From Pseudomonas avellanae BPIC 631 (GTDB taxonomy: Bacteria > Pseudomonadota > Gammaproteobacteria > Pseudomonadales > Pseudomonadaceae), in NCBI RefSeq assembly GCF_000444135.1, contig NZ_ATDK01000330.1, forward strand, positions 1 through 47,462: a stretch of 47,462 nucleotides of DNA, given 5' to 3'. The notes beneath the pieces were generated by a model. The model saw nothing but the letters and a program-made list of their open reading frames with translations. It was not told the DNA's origin and did no database searches. The translations under genes were made by a program, and so were the position numbers. Shown piece after piece: positions 8,443-18,500 of this stretch; position 1 is the stretch's first letter, and each line of letters begins with the position of its first letter.

Positions 8443-9606
8443 TTATTGAGCCTTGACCTGCTGCTGGGCGGACGGCGATTTGGGCACGACCTTGTCACCG
8501 GGATTGAGCCCGGTCATGTTGCCGATGATGATCTGTTCGCCATCTTTCAGGCCTTCGGTGATCTGCCAGCGCGAGTCCTGCATGGCGCCGTTTTTGACCG
8601 GACGCGCTTCTGCCGTGCCGTCCTGAGCGATCACCAGCACGCGGGCCGCACCATCACTGGAGCGCTGCACGGCACGCTGAGGGACAAGAATGGCGTTGGC
8701 ATCGACCCGCTGCGGCGTGCGCACGCGCACATACATGCCCGGCAGCAACACGCCTTTGGGGTTGGCGAAGCGGGCGCGCAAGGACACCTGGCCGGTGGTG
8801 CGGTCTACTGCCACGTCGGTAAACAGCAGGGTGCCGGTGCTTTGATAGTCGGTGCCGTCGACGCTCAGTGACAAGGCGTCCTCGCCGCCCTTGGGCAAGC
8901 GGCCTTCCTGAATGGCGGCGCGCATCTGCAAGGCGTCGGCGACCGGTTGGGTGAAGTCGGCGTAGACCGGGTCGAGTTGCTGAATGGTCGCCAGCAGCGT
9001 GGTTTCGCCCTGACCGACCAGCGCGCCTTCGGTGACCATCGCGCGCCCGATGCGCCCTGAAATCGGCGCCCTGACCGTGGCGTAGCCCAGGTCCAGCCTG
9101 GCCGTTTCCACGTCAGCCTGGGCCGATTTTTTGGCGGCGGCGGCGTTTTGCAATGCGGAGCGTGCGGTGTCGAAGGTCTGGCGGCTGACCGCTTCGATCT
9201 CCACCAGCGACTCGTAGCGTTTGACCGTGGCCTGGGTTTCGAACAACGTGGCTTCGGTGCGCGCCAGATCACCCTGCGCCTTGGACAATGCCGCCTTGAA
9301 AGGCGCCGGGTCGATCTGGAACAGCACTGCGCCTGCTTTCACGTCGGCGCCTTCCTCGAAATTGCGCGTGAGCACAATGCCAGCCACCCGGGCACGCACC
9401 TGTGCCACACGAACCGGCTCGATACGGCCGGGCAGTTCGTCGACCACCGTGAACGATTCAGCTTTGACAGCAACCGCTTCAACCTCTTTGGGCGCTGCCG
9501 AGGCGGCGGGATCCTGCTGCGGCTTCTGCTCACAACCGGCAAGACCCAACGCTGCCAGCAGCGCTATCGCAGGCATCACACGCCAATCGCTCAAATTACT
9601 CATCAT
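8443..9606 (-). CDS. RND efflux periplasmic adaptor lipoprotein (MexA/AcrA-like)
   Basis: A 387-residue membrane-fusion protein joining the RND pump to an outer-membrane channel. It starts with a lipoprotein signal ending in the lipobox LAGC (Cys about residue 25). A split lipoyl domain follows (PGRIEPVRVAQVRARVAG early, YATVRAPISGRIGRAMV later), separated by an alpha-helical hairpin around residues 95-165, then beta-barrel and membrane-proximal domains ending near the C-terminus. Two adjacent ATG codons (9606 and 9603) could start it; GGGTGA directly precedes the first. It is the first gene of a two-gene operon with the pump and is divergent from a TetR-type regulator, which is the usual control for such pumps. 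Confidence 0.92.
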   Translation of the reverse strand: MMSNLSDWRVMPAIALLAALGLAGCEQKPQQDPAASAAPKEVEAVAVKAESFTVVDELPGRIEPVRVAQVRARVAGIVLTRNFEEGADVKAGAVLFQIDPAPFKAALSKAQGDLARTEATLFETQATVKRYESLVEIEAVSRQTFDTARSALQNAAAAKKSAQADVETARLDLGYATVRAPISGRIGRAMVTEGALVGQGETTLLATIQQLDPVYADFTQPVADALQMRAAIQEGRLPKGGEDALSLSVDGTDYQSTGTLLFTDVAVDRTTGQVSLRARFANPKGVLLPGMYVRVRTPQRVDANAILVPQRAVQRSSDGAARVLVIAQDGTAEARPVKNGAMQDSRWQITEGLKDGEQIIIGNMTGLNPGDKVVPKSPSAQQQVKAQ

Positions 9607-9679
9607 TCACCCGGGCGCAGCCCATCAGACGCTAAAGGCGCGAATGATCCACTTTTGTACGGCTTTGAGTCAATATTGC

Positions 9680-9689
9680 CTCATATGAG
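9680..9689. promoter_or_regulatory. Palindrome CTCATATGAG, candidate TetR-type operator
   Basis: A perfect 10-bp palindrome lies between the divergent adaptor and regulator genes. A second, 8-bp palindrome CAATATTG sits next to it at 9671-9678, and loose outer arms AGTCA (9668) and TGACT (9697) frame both. On the minus strand a TTGACT hexamer nearby could be a -35 element for the pump operon. Symmetry and position suggest an operator for the neighbouring regulator; this is inference. Confidence 0.35.
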
Positions 9690-9783
9690 ACTTTCGTGAC
9701 TAATTGTGTATATGCTTTGCGAATAAACAGGCGTTCTGCACAATGCGCCGCACGCACTCTATGACGAGGTAAAGACGCACCTG

Positions 9784-10338
9784 ATGGACGTACCTGCTGA
9801 CGAAAAATTCCTGAAAGCGCTGGCCGTTGCGCTGGTCGACCACTCCACCGGCACCTTCAAGGACATCGCCGAAGCGGCCGGGGTGAGCAAGGCCACGCTC
9901 AATCGCTTCTGCGGCACCCGCGCCAACCTGATCGAGATACTGCTCATCCACGCTTCCGAGTTGATGAACAAAATGATCGCCGACGCCGATCTGCAGAACG
10001 CGCCACCGCTTGAGGCGCTGCAACGCCTGATCGACAACCACCTGACCCACCGTGAAATGCTGGTGTTTCTGGTTTTTCAGTGGCGCCCGGACACCATGGA
10101 TGAAAGCTGCGGCGGCCTGCGCTGGCTGCCCTATTCAGACGCTCTGGATGCGTTTTTTCTGCGCGGCCAGCGCGAAGGCCTGTTTCGTATCGACATCAGC
10201 GCCCCGGTACTGACCGAGACCTTCGCTTCACTGCTCTTCGGGCTGGTCGATGCAGAGCGCCGTGGCCGCGTTGCGCGCACGGGTATGGATGCCGCGTTGC
10301 TGCAGATGTTCATGCAGGGCGCGCGAAGCGGTGCGTGA
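9784..10338 (+). CDS. TetR/AcrR-family regulator, likely repressor of the adjacent pump
   Basis: A 184-residue protein with an N-terminal helix-turn-helix around residues 20-50 (GTFKDIAEAAGVSKATLNRF) followed by an alpha-helical ligand-binding part. The family usually has YxxF after the recognition helix; here it reads LNRFCGTRANL. GAGGTAA precedes the ATG. It is divergent from the RND operon, the standard arrangement for local pump repressors, so pump control with derepression by substrate is inferred. It ends 25 nt from the convergent pchA gene and is not obviously part of the siderophore system. Confidence 0.87.
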   Translation: MDVPADEKFLKALAVALVDHSTGTFKDIAEAAGVSKATLNRFCGTRANLIEILLIHASELMNKMIADADLQNAPPLEALQRLIDNHLTHREMLVFLVFQWRPDTMDESCGGLRWLPYSDALDAFFLRGQREGLFRIDISAPVLTETFASLLFGLVDAERRGRVARTGMDAALLQMFMQGARSGA

Positions 10339-10363
10339 AGGCGCCGTATCAGCCTGGAGGCGT

Positions 10364-11773
10364 CTAACCAGGCAGGCCGCTTCCCGACAATGCTTCCCTC
10401 ATCGTCTGCATTTTCAAGTCGCTTTCCCGGTACTCGCTTTCCGGCTCCGATCCGCTGACCAGCCCACAGCCTGCAAACAGCGTGGCTCTATGGCCGTTCA
10501 ACAGTGCCGAGCGCAGCGCGACAGCGAGTTCGCCGTTGCCCTGATCGTCAAGCCAGCCAATCGGTCCGGCGTACCAGCCTCTGTCGAGTTGTTCATGGCT
10601 GCGGATGTAGTCCAGCGCCTCATTGCGCGGCAGGCCGCCCACCGCAGGCGTCGGGTGCAGGCTTTGGGCGATGCCCAGCAGGCTGGGGTTCGGAGCGAGG
10701 GTAGCCTGAACGGGGGTCAGCAGATGCTGGATATGCGGCAGCTTGTGCAGTCGCGGCCGGCACGCGATGTCCAGTGCCAGGCAGTGCTCAGCCAGACCAT
10801 GCCTGATGCAGTCGATCACCATGGCGTGTTCGCTGTTGTCTTTTTCGCTCAGCAGCAATTGCTCGCCCAGACGCGCGTCGTCTGCGCTGTTTACCCCGCG
10901 TGGTGCGGTGCCTGCCAGGGCCATGGTGTGCAATTGATCACCATGCACGGTCAACAGGCATTCGGGTGATGCACCCATGAAGCAACTGCTGCCCCGCGCG
11001 AAAGCAAACAGGTAGGCGTTGGGCTGCTTGCGCATCAAGCGCTGCATGACCTGTTCCAGAGGGCTGGCCGCTGCGACATTTTGCGAGCGGGCCAGGACGA
11101 CCTTTTCCAGTCCGCCACGCTTGATCCGGTTTACCGCGTGAAACACGTCCTGTTTCCACAGGTGTGCCATCGACAAACGCACGAACTGATCGCCGGTTGC
11201 CGGTGCGCCGGGCAAAGGCCGGGCGAGAATTTCTGCCCATTCGCCAGCCAGCGCTTCTGCCAGAGGGTCGCACTGGCTGTGCTCGTCAATCAGCACATTG
11301 ACGATCAACCGGGTCTGACCATCGGACTCGTGAAGTTCAAAGCGCGGCAGCGTCAACGCGGCGTCGGGAAAGTCGCGCCACAGGCGTGTTCTGGGCTGCC
11401 GACGGTCGAAGGCAAAACCGCCGAACAGTGTGGGGCGATGGTCGCCGCGAACCACCGCAGTGGCTGCCATGTCCCGCCAGCGGTTCTCGAGTGTTTGCCA
11501 ACTGTCCGCAGGCCCGGCGTTGAATTCATGGGCCAGGCCCAGGCCTACACGGTATTGCCCTTGTGCCTGAACGTGCCACAGACAGGCCGGTTGGACCTGC
11601 TCGCGATTGGCCGTGAACAATCCGAACGGCTCGACGTGTGGCGAAGGCGTGGAGAACGAGGCCAGTACCCGAGGCCGGGCTGCGCTGACCTGCGACCGCG
11701 CGCTGTGCAGGCATTCCATCAGGCCTCCCGTCAGACATCCGTGCACATCGCGCAATGATGGCTGCTGGTTCAT
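10364..11773 (-). CDS. pchA: Isochorismate synthase (salicylate branch)
   Basis: A 469-residue chorismate-binding enzyme converting chorismate to isochorismate, the first step to salicylate. The C-terminal catalytic domain shows GGLEKVVLARSQ, the substrate-pocket segment LHPTPAVGGLPRNEALDYI, and the conserved FAGCGLVSGSEPESEYRE block seen in EntC/MenF/PchA. Length is close to P. aeruginosa PchA. The start at 11773 is chosen because its ATG overlaps the pchB stop as ATGA, showing translational coupling; codons open further upstream would lie inside pchB. It is the last gene of the siderophore operon. Canonical Yersinia clusters have a single salicylate synthase, YbtS, instead. Confidence 0.93.
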   Translation of the reverse strand: MNQQPSLRDVHGCLTGGLMECLHSARSQVSAARPRVLASFSTPSPHVEPFGLFTANREQVQPACLWHVQAQGQYRVGLGLAHEFNAGPADSWQTLENRWRDMAATAVVRGDHRPTLFGGFAFDRRQPRTRLWRDFPDAALTLPRFELHESDGQTRLIVNVLIDEHSQCDPLAEALAGEWAEILARPLPGAPATGDQFVRLSMAHLWKQDVFHAVNRIKRGGLEKVVLARSQNVAAASPLEQVMQRLMRKQPNAYLFAFARGSSCFMGASPECLLTVHGDQLHTMALAGTAPRGVNSADDARLGEQLLLSEKDNSEHAMVIDCIRHGLAEHCLALDIACRPRLHKLPHIQHLLTPVQATLAPNPSLLGIAQSLHPTPAVGGLPRNEALDYIRSHEQLDRGWYAGPIGWLDDQGNGELAVALRSALLNGHRATLFAGCGLVSGSEPESEYRESDLKMQTMREALSGSGLPG

Positions 11774-12090
11774 GGCTGAGCCTCCGGGTGCAGCACTCGC
11801 CAATGGGTGATCTGCTGGTTGATGAACCAGTGGATCAGGTCTTTGAAGAAGTCCTCTGTTTCATCGACGGGCAAACCTGCATCGTGGGCCCACTGACGTC
11901 GCTCTTCGAGCATTGCGCGCACCCGATCGGGCGCCGGAATGGCCTGCTGGCTGGCCTTGAAGCGGGTCGCGGCCTTTACGTAGGTCAGGCGCCGGGCAAG
12001 GATTTGCACAATCTGCCGGTCGAGGTCATCGATGCCCTGGCGTATGTCGCCGAGGTTTTCACACTCAGGTGCAGACTTCACAACATTCAT
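11770..12090 (-). CDS. pchB: Isochorismate pyruvate lyase
   Basis: A 106-residue AroQ-fold lyase that splits isochorismate into salicylate and pyruvate. It aligns from memory with P. aeruginosa PchB along most of its length: DIRQGIDDLDRQIVQILARR, then YVKAATRFKASQQAIPAPDR (with the active-site lysine of the KAA..FK region), and IHWFINQQITHWR at the end. It sits 15 nt after ybtE and overlaps pchA by 4 nt. Together with PchA it supplies the salicylate starter for YbtE. Confidence 0.95.
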   Translation of the reverse strand: MNVVKSAPECENLGDIRQGIDDLDRQIVQILARRLTYVKAATRFKASQQAIPAPDRVRAMLEERRQWAHDAGLPVDETEDFFKDLIHWFINQQITHWRVLHPEAQP

Positions 12091-12105
12091 GGATTACTCC
12101 CGGAT

Positions 12106-13674
12106 TCACTGGGCCAGAGCGGCCAGTTGGCGTTTGTCGATCTTGCCCACGGCCGTCAGCGGCCATGCGGCAAGCCACTCGAACTGATCGGGCAGCTTGT
12201 CTTCACCCAGCCCCTGCTGACGCAGTTGGTCGCGAATGCACTGGCCGGCACCCGTCGGCGGGTCGCCCAGAATGAACGCGCAGATGCGCTCGCCCAGCAG
12301 CGGATCCGGCACCGCCACCACAACGGCAGATTCGATGTCGGGCAGCGCCGTAAGGTGATTTTCGATGTGTGCCGCAGAGATCTTTTCACCGCTGCGCTGG
12401 ATCTGTTCCTTGATGCGCCCTTCGACGATCAGGTTGCCTTGCGGCGTCCAGCGCGCAAGGTCGCCGCTGCGGTAGTAGCCGTCGTCGGTGAAACTGCGCG
12501 CAGTGTGATCTGCCGCCCGGTAATACCCGGTAATGGTGTAGGGGCCGCGGGTCAGCAGTTCGCCGGTCTGGCCGACAGCGACGTCGTTCAGGTCCGCGTC
12601 CACCAGACGAACCTGGTCGAACGGCGACAATGGACGGCCCTGCGTATTGAGCACGACCTCCAGCGGATCGTCCGGGCGGGTGTAGCACAGCAGGCCCTCG
12701 GCCATGCCGAACACCTGTTGTATTTGGCAGTCCAGCGCTTCAAGCAGGTGGGCTGCCAGTGCCGGGTCCAGTCGCGAGCCGCCGACCTGCAGCAGCTTCA
12801 GGCTGGTCAGGTCGCTGTCTTCCCAATCGCGCCCTTGGGCCCAGAGTTGCGCCAGCGGCGGGACCAGCGCCACATGGGTGACGCCTTCGCGCTCGATCAA
12901 CGGCATGGCCGCATCGCAACTGGCGCTGTCGCCCAGTACCACCGTTGCACCGGCGGCCAGACTGCCGAGCACGCCGGGGCAGGCGAGGGTGAAATTGTGC
13001 GCGGTCGGCAACACGGCCAGGTACACGCTGTCGCTGTCCAGTTCACAGAGTCTGGCCGAGTGGGAAAAGTTGTAGGCGTAGTCGGCGTGGCTGCGCGGGA
13101 TCAGTTTTGGCGTGCCGGTGGTGCCGCCGGAAAGCAGCAGCAAGGCCAGCCCGCGCGGGTCGGCCAGCGGATCGGCCGGGCAGGGTGCATCCAGCGCCGA
13201 CATCGCGTTGAAAGGCCCGTGTTCGCCGTCGACGATCACGTGCGCGAGTGAGGGCTGCTGCTTGACGATCTCCGCAGCCATGTCCCGATAGTCGAAGTCC
13301 CGAAGGCGATCGGGTATCAGGTAGGCCACCGGTTCAGCCAGCCGGCACAGCGCCGCAATGTCCTCTGCACGCTGGGTGGGCATGGCCAGTACCGGCACCG
13401 CACCGATGCGCATTACGGCAAACAGTGCGCAGACAAAACCGACGCCGTTGGGCAGTTGCAGCATGACCCGGTCACCGGCCGTAATGCCCAGCGCTGCAAG
13501 GCCCCCGGCCAGGCGATCAACCCGCTGATCCAACTGCGTGTAGCTCAGGCATACGTCGCCTGCGACCAGCGCGGTGTGTGCGCCGTACTGACTCGCCCAG
13601 CGACGCAGCCGTTGAGGCAGGGTCTGGTCGGCGAAGGGGTGCAGCGGGTCGTGAGACGTGTGTTCGGTGTGCAT
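12106..13674 (-). CDS. ybtE: Salicyl-AMP ligase YbtE/PchD
   Basis: A 522-residue stand-alone adenylating enzyme of the DhbE/EntE/YbtE type. It activates salicylate with ATP and loads it on the aryl carrier domain at the start of Irp2. Visible core motifs are the phosphate loop LLLLSGGTTGTPKLIPRSHA near residue 185, the hinge region GRIKEQIQRSGEKISAAHIE, and the C-terminal catalytic lysine region LTAVGKIDKRQLAAL. The substrate-side segment VPVLAMPTQRAEDI is typical of aryl acid ligases. It starts 12 nt after the ybtT stop and is followed 15 nt later by pchB, so it lies inside the biosynthetic operon. Confidence 0.94.
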   Translation of the reverse strand: MHTEHTSHDPLHPFADQTLPQRLRRWASQYGAHTALVAGDVCLSYTQLDQRVDRLAGGLAALGITAGDRVMLQLPNGVGFVCALFAVMRIGAVPVLAMPTQRAEDIAALCRLAEPVAYLIPDRLRDFDYRDMAAEIVKQQPSLAHVIVDGEHGPFNAMSALDAPCPADPLADPRGLALLLLSGGTTGTPKLIPRSHADYAYNFSHSARLCELDSDSVYLAVLPTAHNFTLACPGVLGSLAAGATVVLGDSASCDAAMPLIEREGVTHVALVPPLAQLWAQGRDWEDSDLTSLKLLQVGGSRLDPALAAHLLEALDCQIQQVFGMAEGLLCYTRPDDPLEVVLNTQGRPLSPFDQVRLVDADLNDVAVGQTGELLTRGPYTITGYYRAADHTARSFTDDGYYRSGDLARWTPQGNLIVEGRIKEQIQRSGEKISAAHIENHLTALPDIESAVVVAVPDPLLGERICAFILGDPPTGAGQCIRDQLRQQGLGEDKLPDQFEWLAAWPLTAVGKIDKRQLAALAQ

Positions 13675-13686
13675 GGTCGTTTCCCG

Positions 13687-14469
13687 TTACGGATGGAAAG
13701 GGCTGATGCTCTGTTCGATGAAGTTCAGAACCTCTGCAGCGAAGGCTCTGGGGCGTTGCGTCAGGTAGAAGTGGTCGCCGGCCATGACCTGTTGCCGACA
13801 GTCGCCGCACAGCCATTGCCGCCAGGCGCTGACTTCCTCCTGATCGGCTTCGGGGTCGTGACTGCCGTGCAGCAACAGCGTCGGTGTCTGCAAGCGCTGA
13901 CGATCCGCCTGCAACGGACGGTGATAGCTTTCCGTGGCTTGAAAATCGGCACGCAGCAAGGGCATGAACAACGCCAGAAGGTCCGGGTTTGCCAGCAAGG
14001 CGTCGCTGACCCCGCCGATGGCAACCAGTTGTTCGATGAAGCGTTGGTCATCCAGATGGCTGAGCAGCCGCCTGCCAGTCAGGTGGGGTGCATGGCAGGC
14101 CGACAACACCAGCCCTGCGGGTGGCGTGCCGGCCTGTTCCAGCAGCAGGCAGGTTTCTAAGGCAACCTGCGCGCCCATGCTGTGCCCGGCCAGTATCAGG
14201 GTTCGGCGTTGTGCATCCGGCATAGCCTGAATGTCTGCGGCAAGGCTGTCGGCGAGTGGCTGGACCTTGCGCAGACAGGGCTCGTGCATGCGCTGGTCAC
14301 GCCCCGGATAGATCGCCAGCGTCAGGTTCAGGCCCGGCTCGTCGAGCTCGCGCCAGTGATGAAAGGCGCCACCGCTGGCCCCGGCAAACGGGCACAGCAG
14401 CACATGCGGCTGGCGCTGATCGGCGCGCAGAAAAGGGCGCAACATACCTGCATCCATACCCACATCCAT
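13687..14469 (-). CDS. ybtT: Type II (editing) thioesterase YbtT
   Basis: A 260-residue alpha/beta hydrolase of the type II thioesterase family, which removes wrong or stalled acyl groups from NRPS/PKS carrier domains. The nucleophile is in LILAGHSMGAQVALE (GxSxG), the acid likely in LLLHGSHDPEADQEEV, and the histidine in VMAGDHFYL. The N-terminal LLCPFAGASGGAFHHW is typical. The start at 14469 has GGAGG nine bases upstream and begins 4 nt after the ybtU stop. The MDAGML methionine four codons further in is an alternative. Codons open upstream of 14469 lie inside ybtU. Confidence 0.92.
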   Translation of the reverse strand: MDVGMDAGMLRPFLRADQRQPHVLLCPFAGASGGAFHHWRELDEPGLNLTLAIYPGRDQRMHEPCLRKVQPLADSLAADIQAMPDAQRRTLILAGHSMGAQVALETCLLLEQAGTPPAGLVLSACHAPHLTGRRLLSHLDDQRFIEQLVAIGGVSDALLANPDLLALFMPLLRADFQATESYHRPLQADRQRLQTPTLLLHGSHDPEADQEEVSAWRQWLCGDCRQQVMAGDHFYLTQRPRAFAAEVLNFIEQSISPFHP

Positions 14470-14473
14470 GCGA

Positions 14474-15556
14474 TCAACCCTCCGCCCGCAGTTGCGCGGC
14501 ATCAATGAAAAGCGGCGCGCTGGCCATGCGCTGCTCGGCGGGTCCGGCGCAGCGCAGGATGTCTTGCCAGAGCCTGGCCACGGCTAACTGATAATCCGCC
14601 TGCAGGCCGTCGGCGCGGGGCTGGCCTTGCAGGACAGCCAGCAGTTGTTGCAGCAGCCAGGCGACACCGGCAGGCCCTTCGATTTCATGCGCGCTACGCC
14701 AGTGACTGGCTGCCGGGTGTAACGGCATCGCGGTTGCGTGCTGCAGGTAGTCGGCGTTGCTGGTGTAGAGGGTCTGGCGATCGTCGTCATGGGCCTCGGC
14801 GTGCAGCGCAGGTGTCCAGTTGACCGGGCCGTAGGTGGCGTCCAGCGACAGGTAGCCACTGGGCCACGCCAGATTGAGCTGGTGCATGACCAGACTGTGC
14901 AGGTCCGGATCGTCGGCCGCCATCCAGCGTTGCAGGCGCAGCAGCACGCGGCCATCCGGCAGGTTCAGCGACAGGGTATGAAAGTCATCGTCGCCATCGA
15001 GCAGGCTGACGCTGACCTGCCTGGCCAGATCGCAGCCCAGCGCCTGAAACAGCAGGTCCAGGCCCGAGTAGAGCAGCTGGCGACTGGTGGTCAACTGTGC
15101 CAGGCTGGGTTTGCGGCCGTCGAGCAGCCGCGAGATGCGTTGCGCCGTGCCGCTCCAGCAGCGGCCCGCCTCGGTGTGCGGGTAGAAGCTGTTGACGATG
15201 TACTGGCAGCCCATCAGGGTGGCCAGTTGCTGATGCCGAACGATTTCATCCGGGTGCACCGGGTGCTCTTGAATGACATGCAGCCCGCGTTGCAGCAGGC
15301 GCTCGGTCAATTGCCCACCGGCCCCGCCGACCACCGCCGAGCGCACCACCAAGCAGGCAATGTCCAGGTCGTCCGGCAGTTGCTCGACATCGGTATACAG
15401 TGCGATGCCGAACGCGTTGGCCAGCGCTCTGGCGCGCGGGCTGCCGTTGGCGAGCAGCCCGGCCAGCTGCAAACCGGGCTGTTCGAGCAGAAAACTGTTG
15501 AGGTACAGCTCCCCGAACTTGGCCCCGACAACAAGCACCTTCAATGGCCTTTTCAT
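14474..15556 (-). CDS. ybtU: Thiazoline reductase YbtU/Irp3/PchG
   Basis: A 360-residue NADPH-dependent imine reductase that turns one thiazoline ring of the growing siderophore into a thiazolidine while it is bound to the synthetase. The N-terminus is a Rossmann-type nucleotide-binding segment (KVLVVGAKFGELYLNSFL), followed by LLQRGLHVIQEHPVHPDEI in the active-site region and LMGCQYIVNSFYPHTEAGR, both recognisable from Irp3/PchG. The ATG at 15556 overlaps the irp1 stop as ATGA, which fixes the start; the open frame continues about 270 nt upstream inside irp1 but is not used. Confidence 0.92.
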   Translation of the reverse strand: MKRPLKVLVVGAKFGELYLNSFLLEQPGLQLAGLLANGSPRARALANAFGIALYTDVEQLPDDLDIACLVVRSAVVGGAGGQLTERLLQRGLHVIQEHPVHPDEIVRHQQLATLMGCQYIVNSFYPHTEAGRCWSGTAQRISRLLDGRKPSLAQLTTSRQLLYSGLDLLFQALGCDLARQVSVSLLDGDDDFHTLSLNLPDGRVLLRLQRWMAADDPDLHSLVMHQLNLAWPSGYLSLDATYGPVNWTPALHAEAHDDDRQTLYTSNADYLQHATAMPLHPAASHWRSAHEIEGPAGVAWLLQQLLAVLQGQPRADGLQADYQLAVARLWQDILRCAGPAEQRMASAPLFIDAAQLRAEG

Positions 15557-18500
15557 GGATGACTCTCCTTGTGGGTGGCGGCCAGCCAGTCGCGGATCGA
15601 CGCGGCAGTACGCTGAACCTGATCGGTGTCGAGCAGCAGTTGCCAGTGATCGCACGGTATCGATTCGCGGCACGCCGTAGCGGCCCATTCCTGCCAGTCC
15701 TGCTCGGCGGGCAGCCAGTGCTGCGGGCGGCCTTCGGCGCTCAGCCACAGGCAGGGCAGGTCCAGTTGTCGTGGATGCGAGTGTTGCGCCAGCAGCGTCA
15801 TCAGGTGCTCGATGCGCTGCAGCCACTGTTCGGCCTGCTGCGCTTGTGGCGGGTTTTTCAGCACGCCGGCCTGCGTGGCGTTGTTCATGAACACGTTCAA
15901 TTGCTCGGCGGCCGGCAATTGTTCGAGGTCGTCAGGCAGGGCGATGCTTTTTGCGCCCTCGGCCATCAGGCGCAACAAGCCTGGGCGATCATCGAAGCGA
16001 AAGTCCGCGCGGCACACTGGATCAAGAAGAATCAGGCGTACCTGCTCACCCTGGCGCAGCAGCAGACGCGCGGTTTCTTCGGCCACGAAGGTGCCGTACG
16101 ACCAGCCCAGCAGCACGTAAGGCCCGCTGGCCTGCTGACGACGAATGGCCTGCAGGTACTGGGCGGCCAGCGCCTTGAGCGAATCAGTGCCCAGCGCATT
16201 CGTCGCTTGTAGCCCGAACACCTGCATGTCCAGCGCCTGTGCCAGCGGCAGATAAGCGCTGACCTCGCCATCCGAGGCATGGAACACGAACAGCGACAGC
16301 GTGTTACGCCCTCTGGCCAGCGCCAGCGGGTTGTCATCGGTCTGCACGCTGTGGTCGAGCAGGGTGGCGCAGAAATCACTCAGCCGTGGGGTGTCGAACA
16401 GGTTGCGCAGGCTGCTGCCGGAATGCCCCATGCGGTTCAGGCGGGCGATCATGCGCGTGGCGATCAGGCTGTCGCCGCCGCTGAGGAAGAAGTCGCTGTC
16501 GGCTTCGACAGGTTGGCCGAGCAGCTCCTGCCAGAGCTGCGAAACGGCCTCCAGCAATGCCGGATCAGCCTCCCGGCGCGGCCCCGAGTCGCGGGTCTGT
16601 TGCGGGGTTTGTCTGGCCGCAGGCGCTGTAACCACTTGTTCCACCTGACGCAATGCCAGTGGCCATTGTGCAGGGTGTGGCTCCAGGTGATCGGCCACGG
16701 CCGCCAGGTCCAGATGGCTGATGCCTTCGGCTCTGGCGAGCATGAAGTGCTGACGCATGCTGTCGTCGGCCTGCTGTGGCCAGTTCATGACCCAACTGAA
16801 CCCCGATGCCTGCACGGCAGTGCGCCAGCGCGGCAGATCGAGCATGGCCTTGTCGTCTTCGCTGCGCTCGTCTTCAAAGTTGCTCAGCCCTTCGATAAAG
16901 CCGATGCTCGCCAGTTGCAGCGCGCTGTCGCGTTCGGTGGCTTCCAGCAACAGCAAATGCCCACCGCTGCGTAACAGGCGGTGCAGACGCTTGAGCGAGC
17001 GTGTGACATGCGCGGCGTCGTGCATCACGTTGACCGCCACGACCAAGTCGTAGCCTTGAGCCGGGTGCTGGCTGAAATCCACCGGTTGGTTGACGTCGAG
17101 CATCGAGCAGGTCAGTTGTGGCCAGGCAGCGAAATTCTCCTGGGCCTGGGTGAGAAACAGATTGGACACATCAGTGAAGCGGTATTCGCTCAAGTGTTCT
17201 TCAAGCATCGGCAACAGGTGCCGGGTTGTCGCACCGGTGCCAGCACCGACTTCCAGCACCCGCAGGTCGCGACGTGTGCCCGCCAGCGCTTTGGCAGTTT
17301 GCGCCAGTGCGCTGTTCAGGCAGTGCAGCACCGGGTTGTTGCTGTAGAGGGCCTGAACGACGGCATCGCTGTGACCGAACAACAGGCTCAACGGCGAACA
17401 ATCACCGCGCAGCAGTTCTGCGTGCTGTTCGATACAGGCGTTAAGGTACGTGCCAAGCGTCTGGCTCCACTCGGCGTCGGGGAGCATCTGGCCAGCGGCT
17501 TGAAGCGCCTGCGCGGGCAGGGCCTGATAGTGCTGGCCGTCCTGCTGCACGCGGCGTTGCTGGCAGAGCATTGCCAGCCATTGGCGCAACAGGCCCGCAA
17601 ATTGCGGCTGCGCGCCCAGTCGGGTCATCACCTGTGCCAGGTCATGACGCTGCCCGGCTTCACTGAACAGCCCGCGCTTTTGCAGGGTGCTCAGAATACC
17701 TTCACGAGCGCGGCTTTCCAGCGCCTGCCAGGTCAGGTCAACTTCCAGGCGTTGCGCTTCACTCAGTTGCGGCAACTCGCTCAGCGGCAGTGGCAGCGGG
17801 GCGCACAACGCTTCATCGACCGCGCTCGGTGACTGGCTGATCAACTCGCCAAGCAGGCTACGACCTTCGCGATCGACGCTGACGCGCGCGCTTTGCACCC
17901 CCGGCTCACGACGCAACTGTGCTTCGAGCTGTTGCGGGTCGAAGCGCTCGCCGTCCAGGTTCACCGACCAGTCGTGGCGTGGCAGCTCGGGCAGACTGTC
18001 GAAGCCCTGCGGTTGGTCGGCCAGCGTTTGTAACAGGTCGCAATAGCTCTGAAACAGGCTATCGATCAAGCCGTCGGCGAGCACGTCTTCCATGCAATAC
18101 CAACTGAACACCAGCTCGCCGTCGATTTCCATCACCTGATGGTCCAGCCAGACTTGCGGGGTCTGAGTGAAGACGTGCACCGGGTCGCCGAGGGTCGAGG
18201 TCATGGCCTGGTCGATGGCTTTGCCGTCCAGCGACATGCCGAGCATGCTGGTGAACACCACCGGCATGGCCGGTTGACGCGTCAGCCCCTGACGACGGCC
18301 GAGTTCGCGCATCAATTCCACGCCGTTCACGGCGGTGTGTGCCAGGCGCTGCCAGAGCCTCGCCTGCGTGCTGGCCATGACCTGACCTGGGCTTTCACCG
18401 CGCCCCAACTGGAAATCGATCAACAACACTGACGTGAAGTCACCGATCAGTTGCTGAACCTGCGGGTGCAGGGGCCGACGGTTGAAGTAGGTCAGGTTGA

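Noticed and set aside
10352..10373. GCCTGG/CCAGGC hairpin at the convergent end of the TetR-type gene and pchA
   Set aside because: Only 6 bp with a 10-nt loop, no T tract, and it overlaps the pchA stop; too weak to call a terminator.
11755..13251. Open frame of 498 codons on the plus strand across pchB and ybtE
   Set aside because: The minus-strand genes are certain from motifs; the opposite frame has no motifs or ribosome site of its own.
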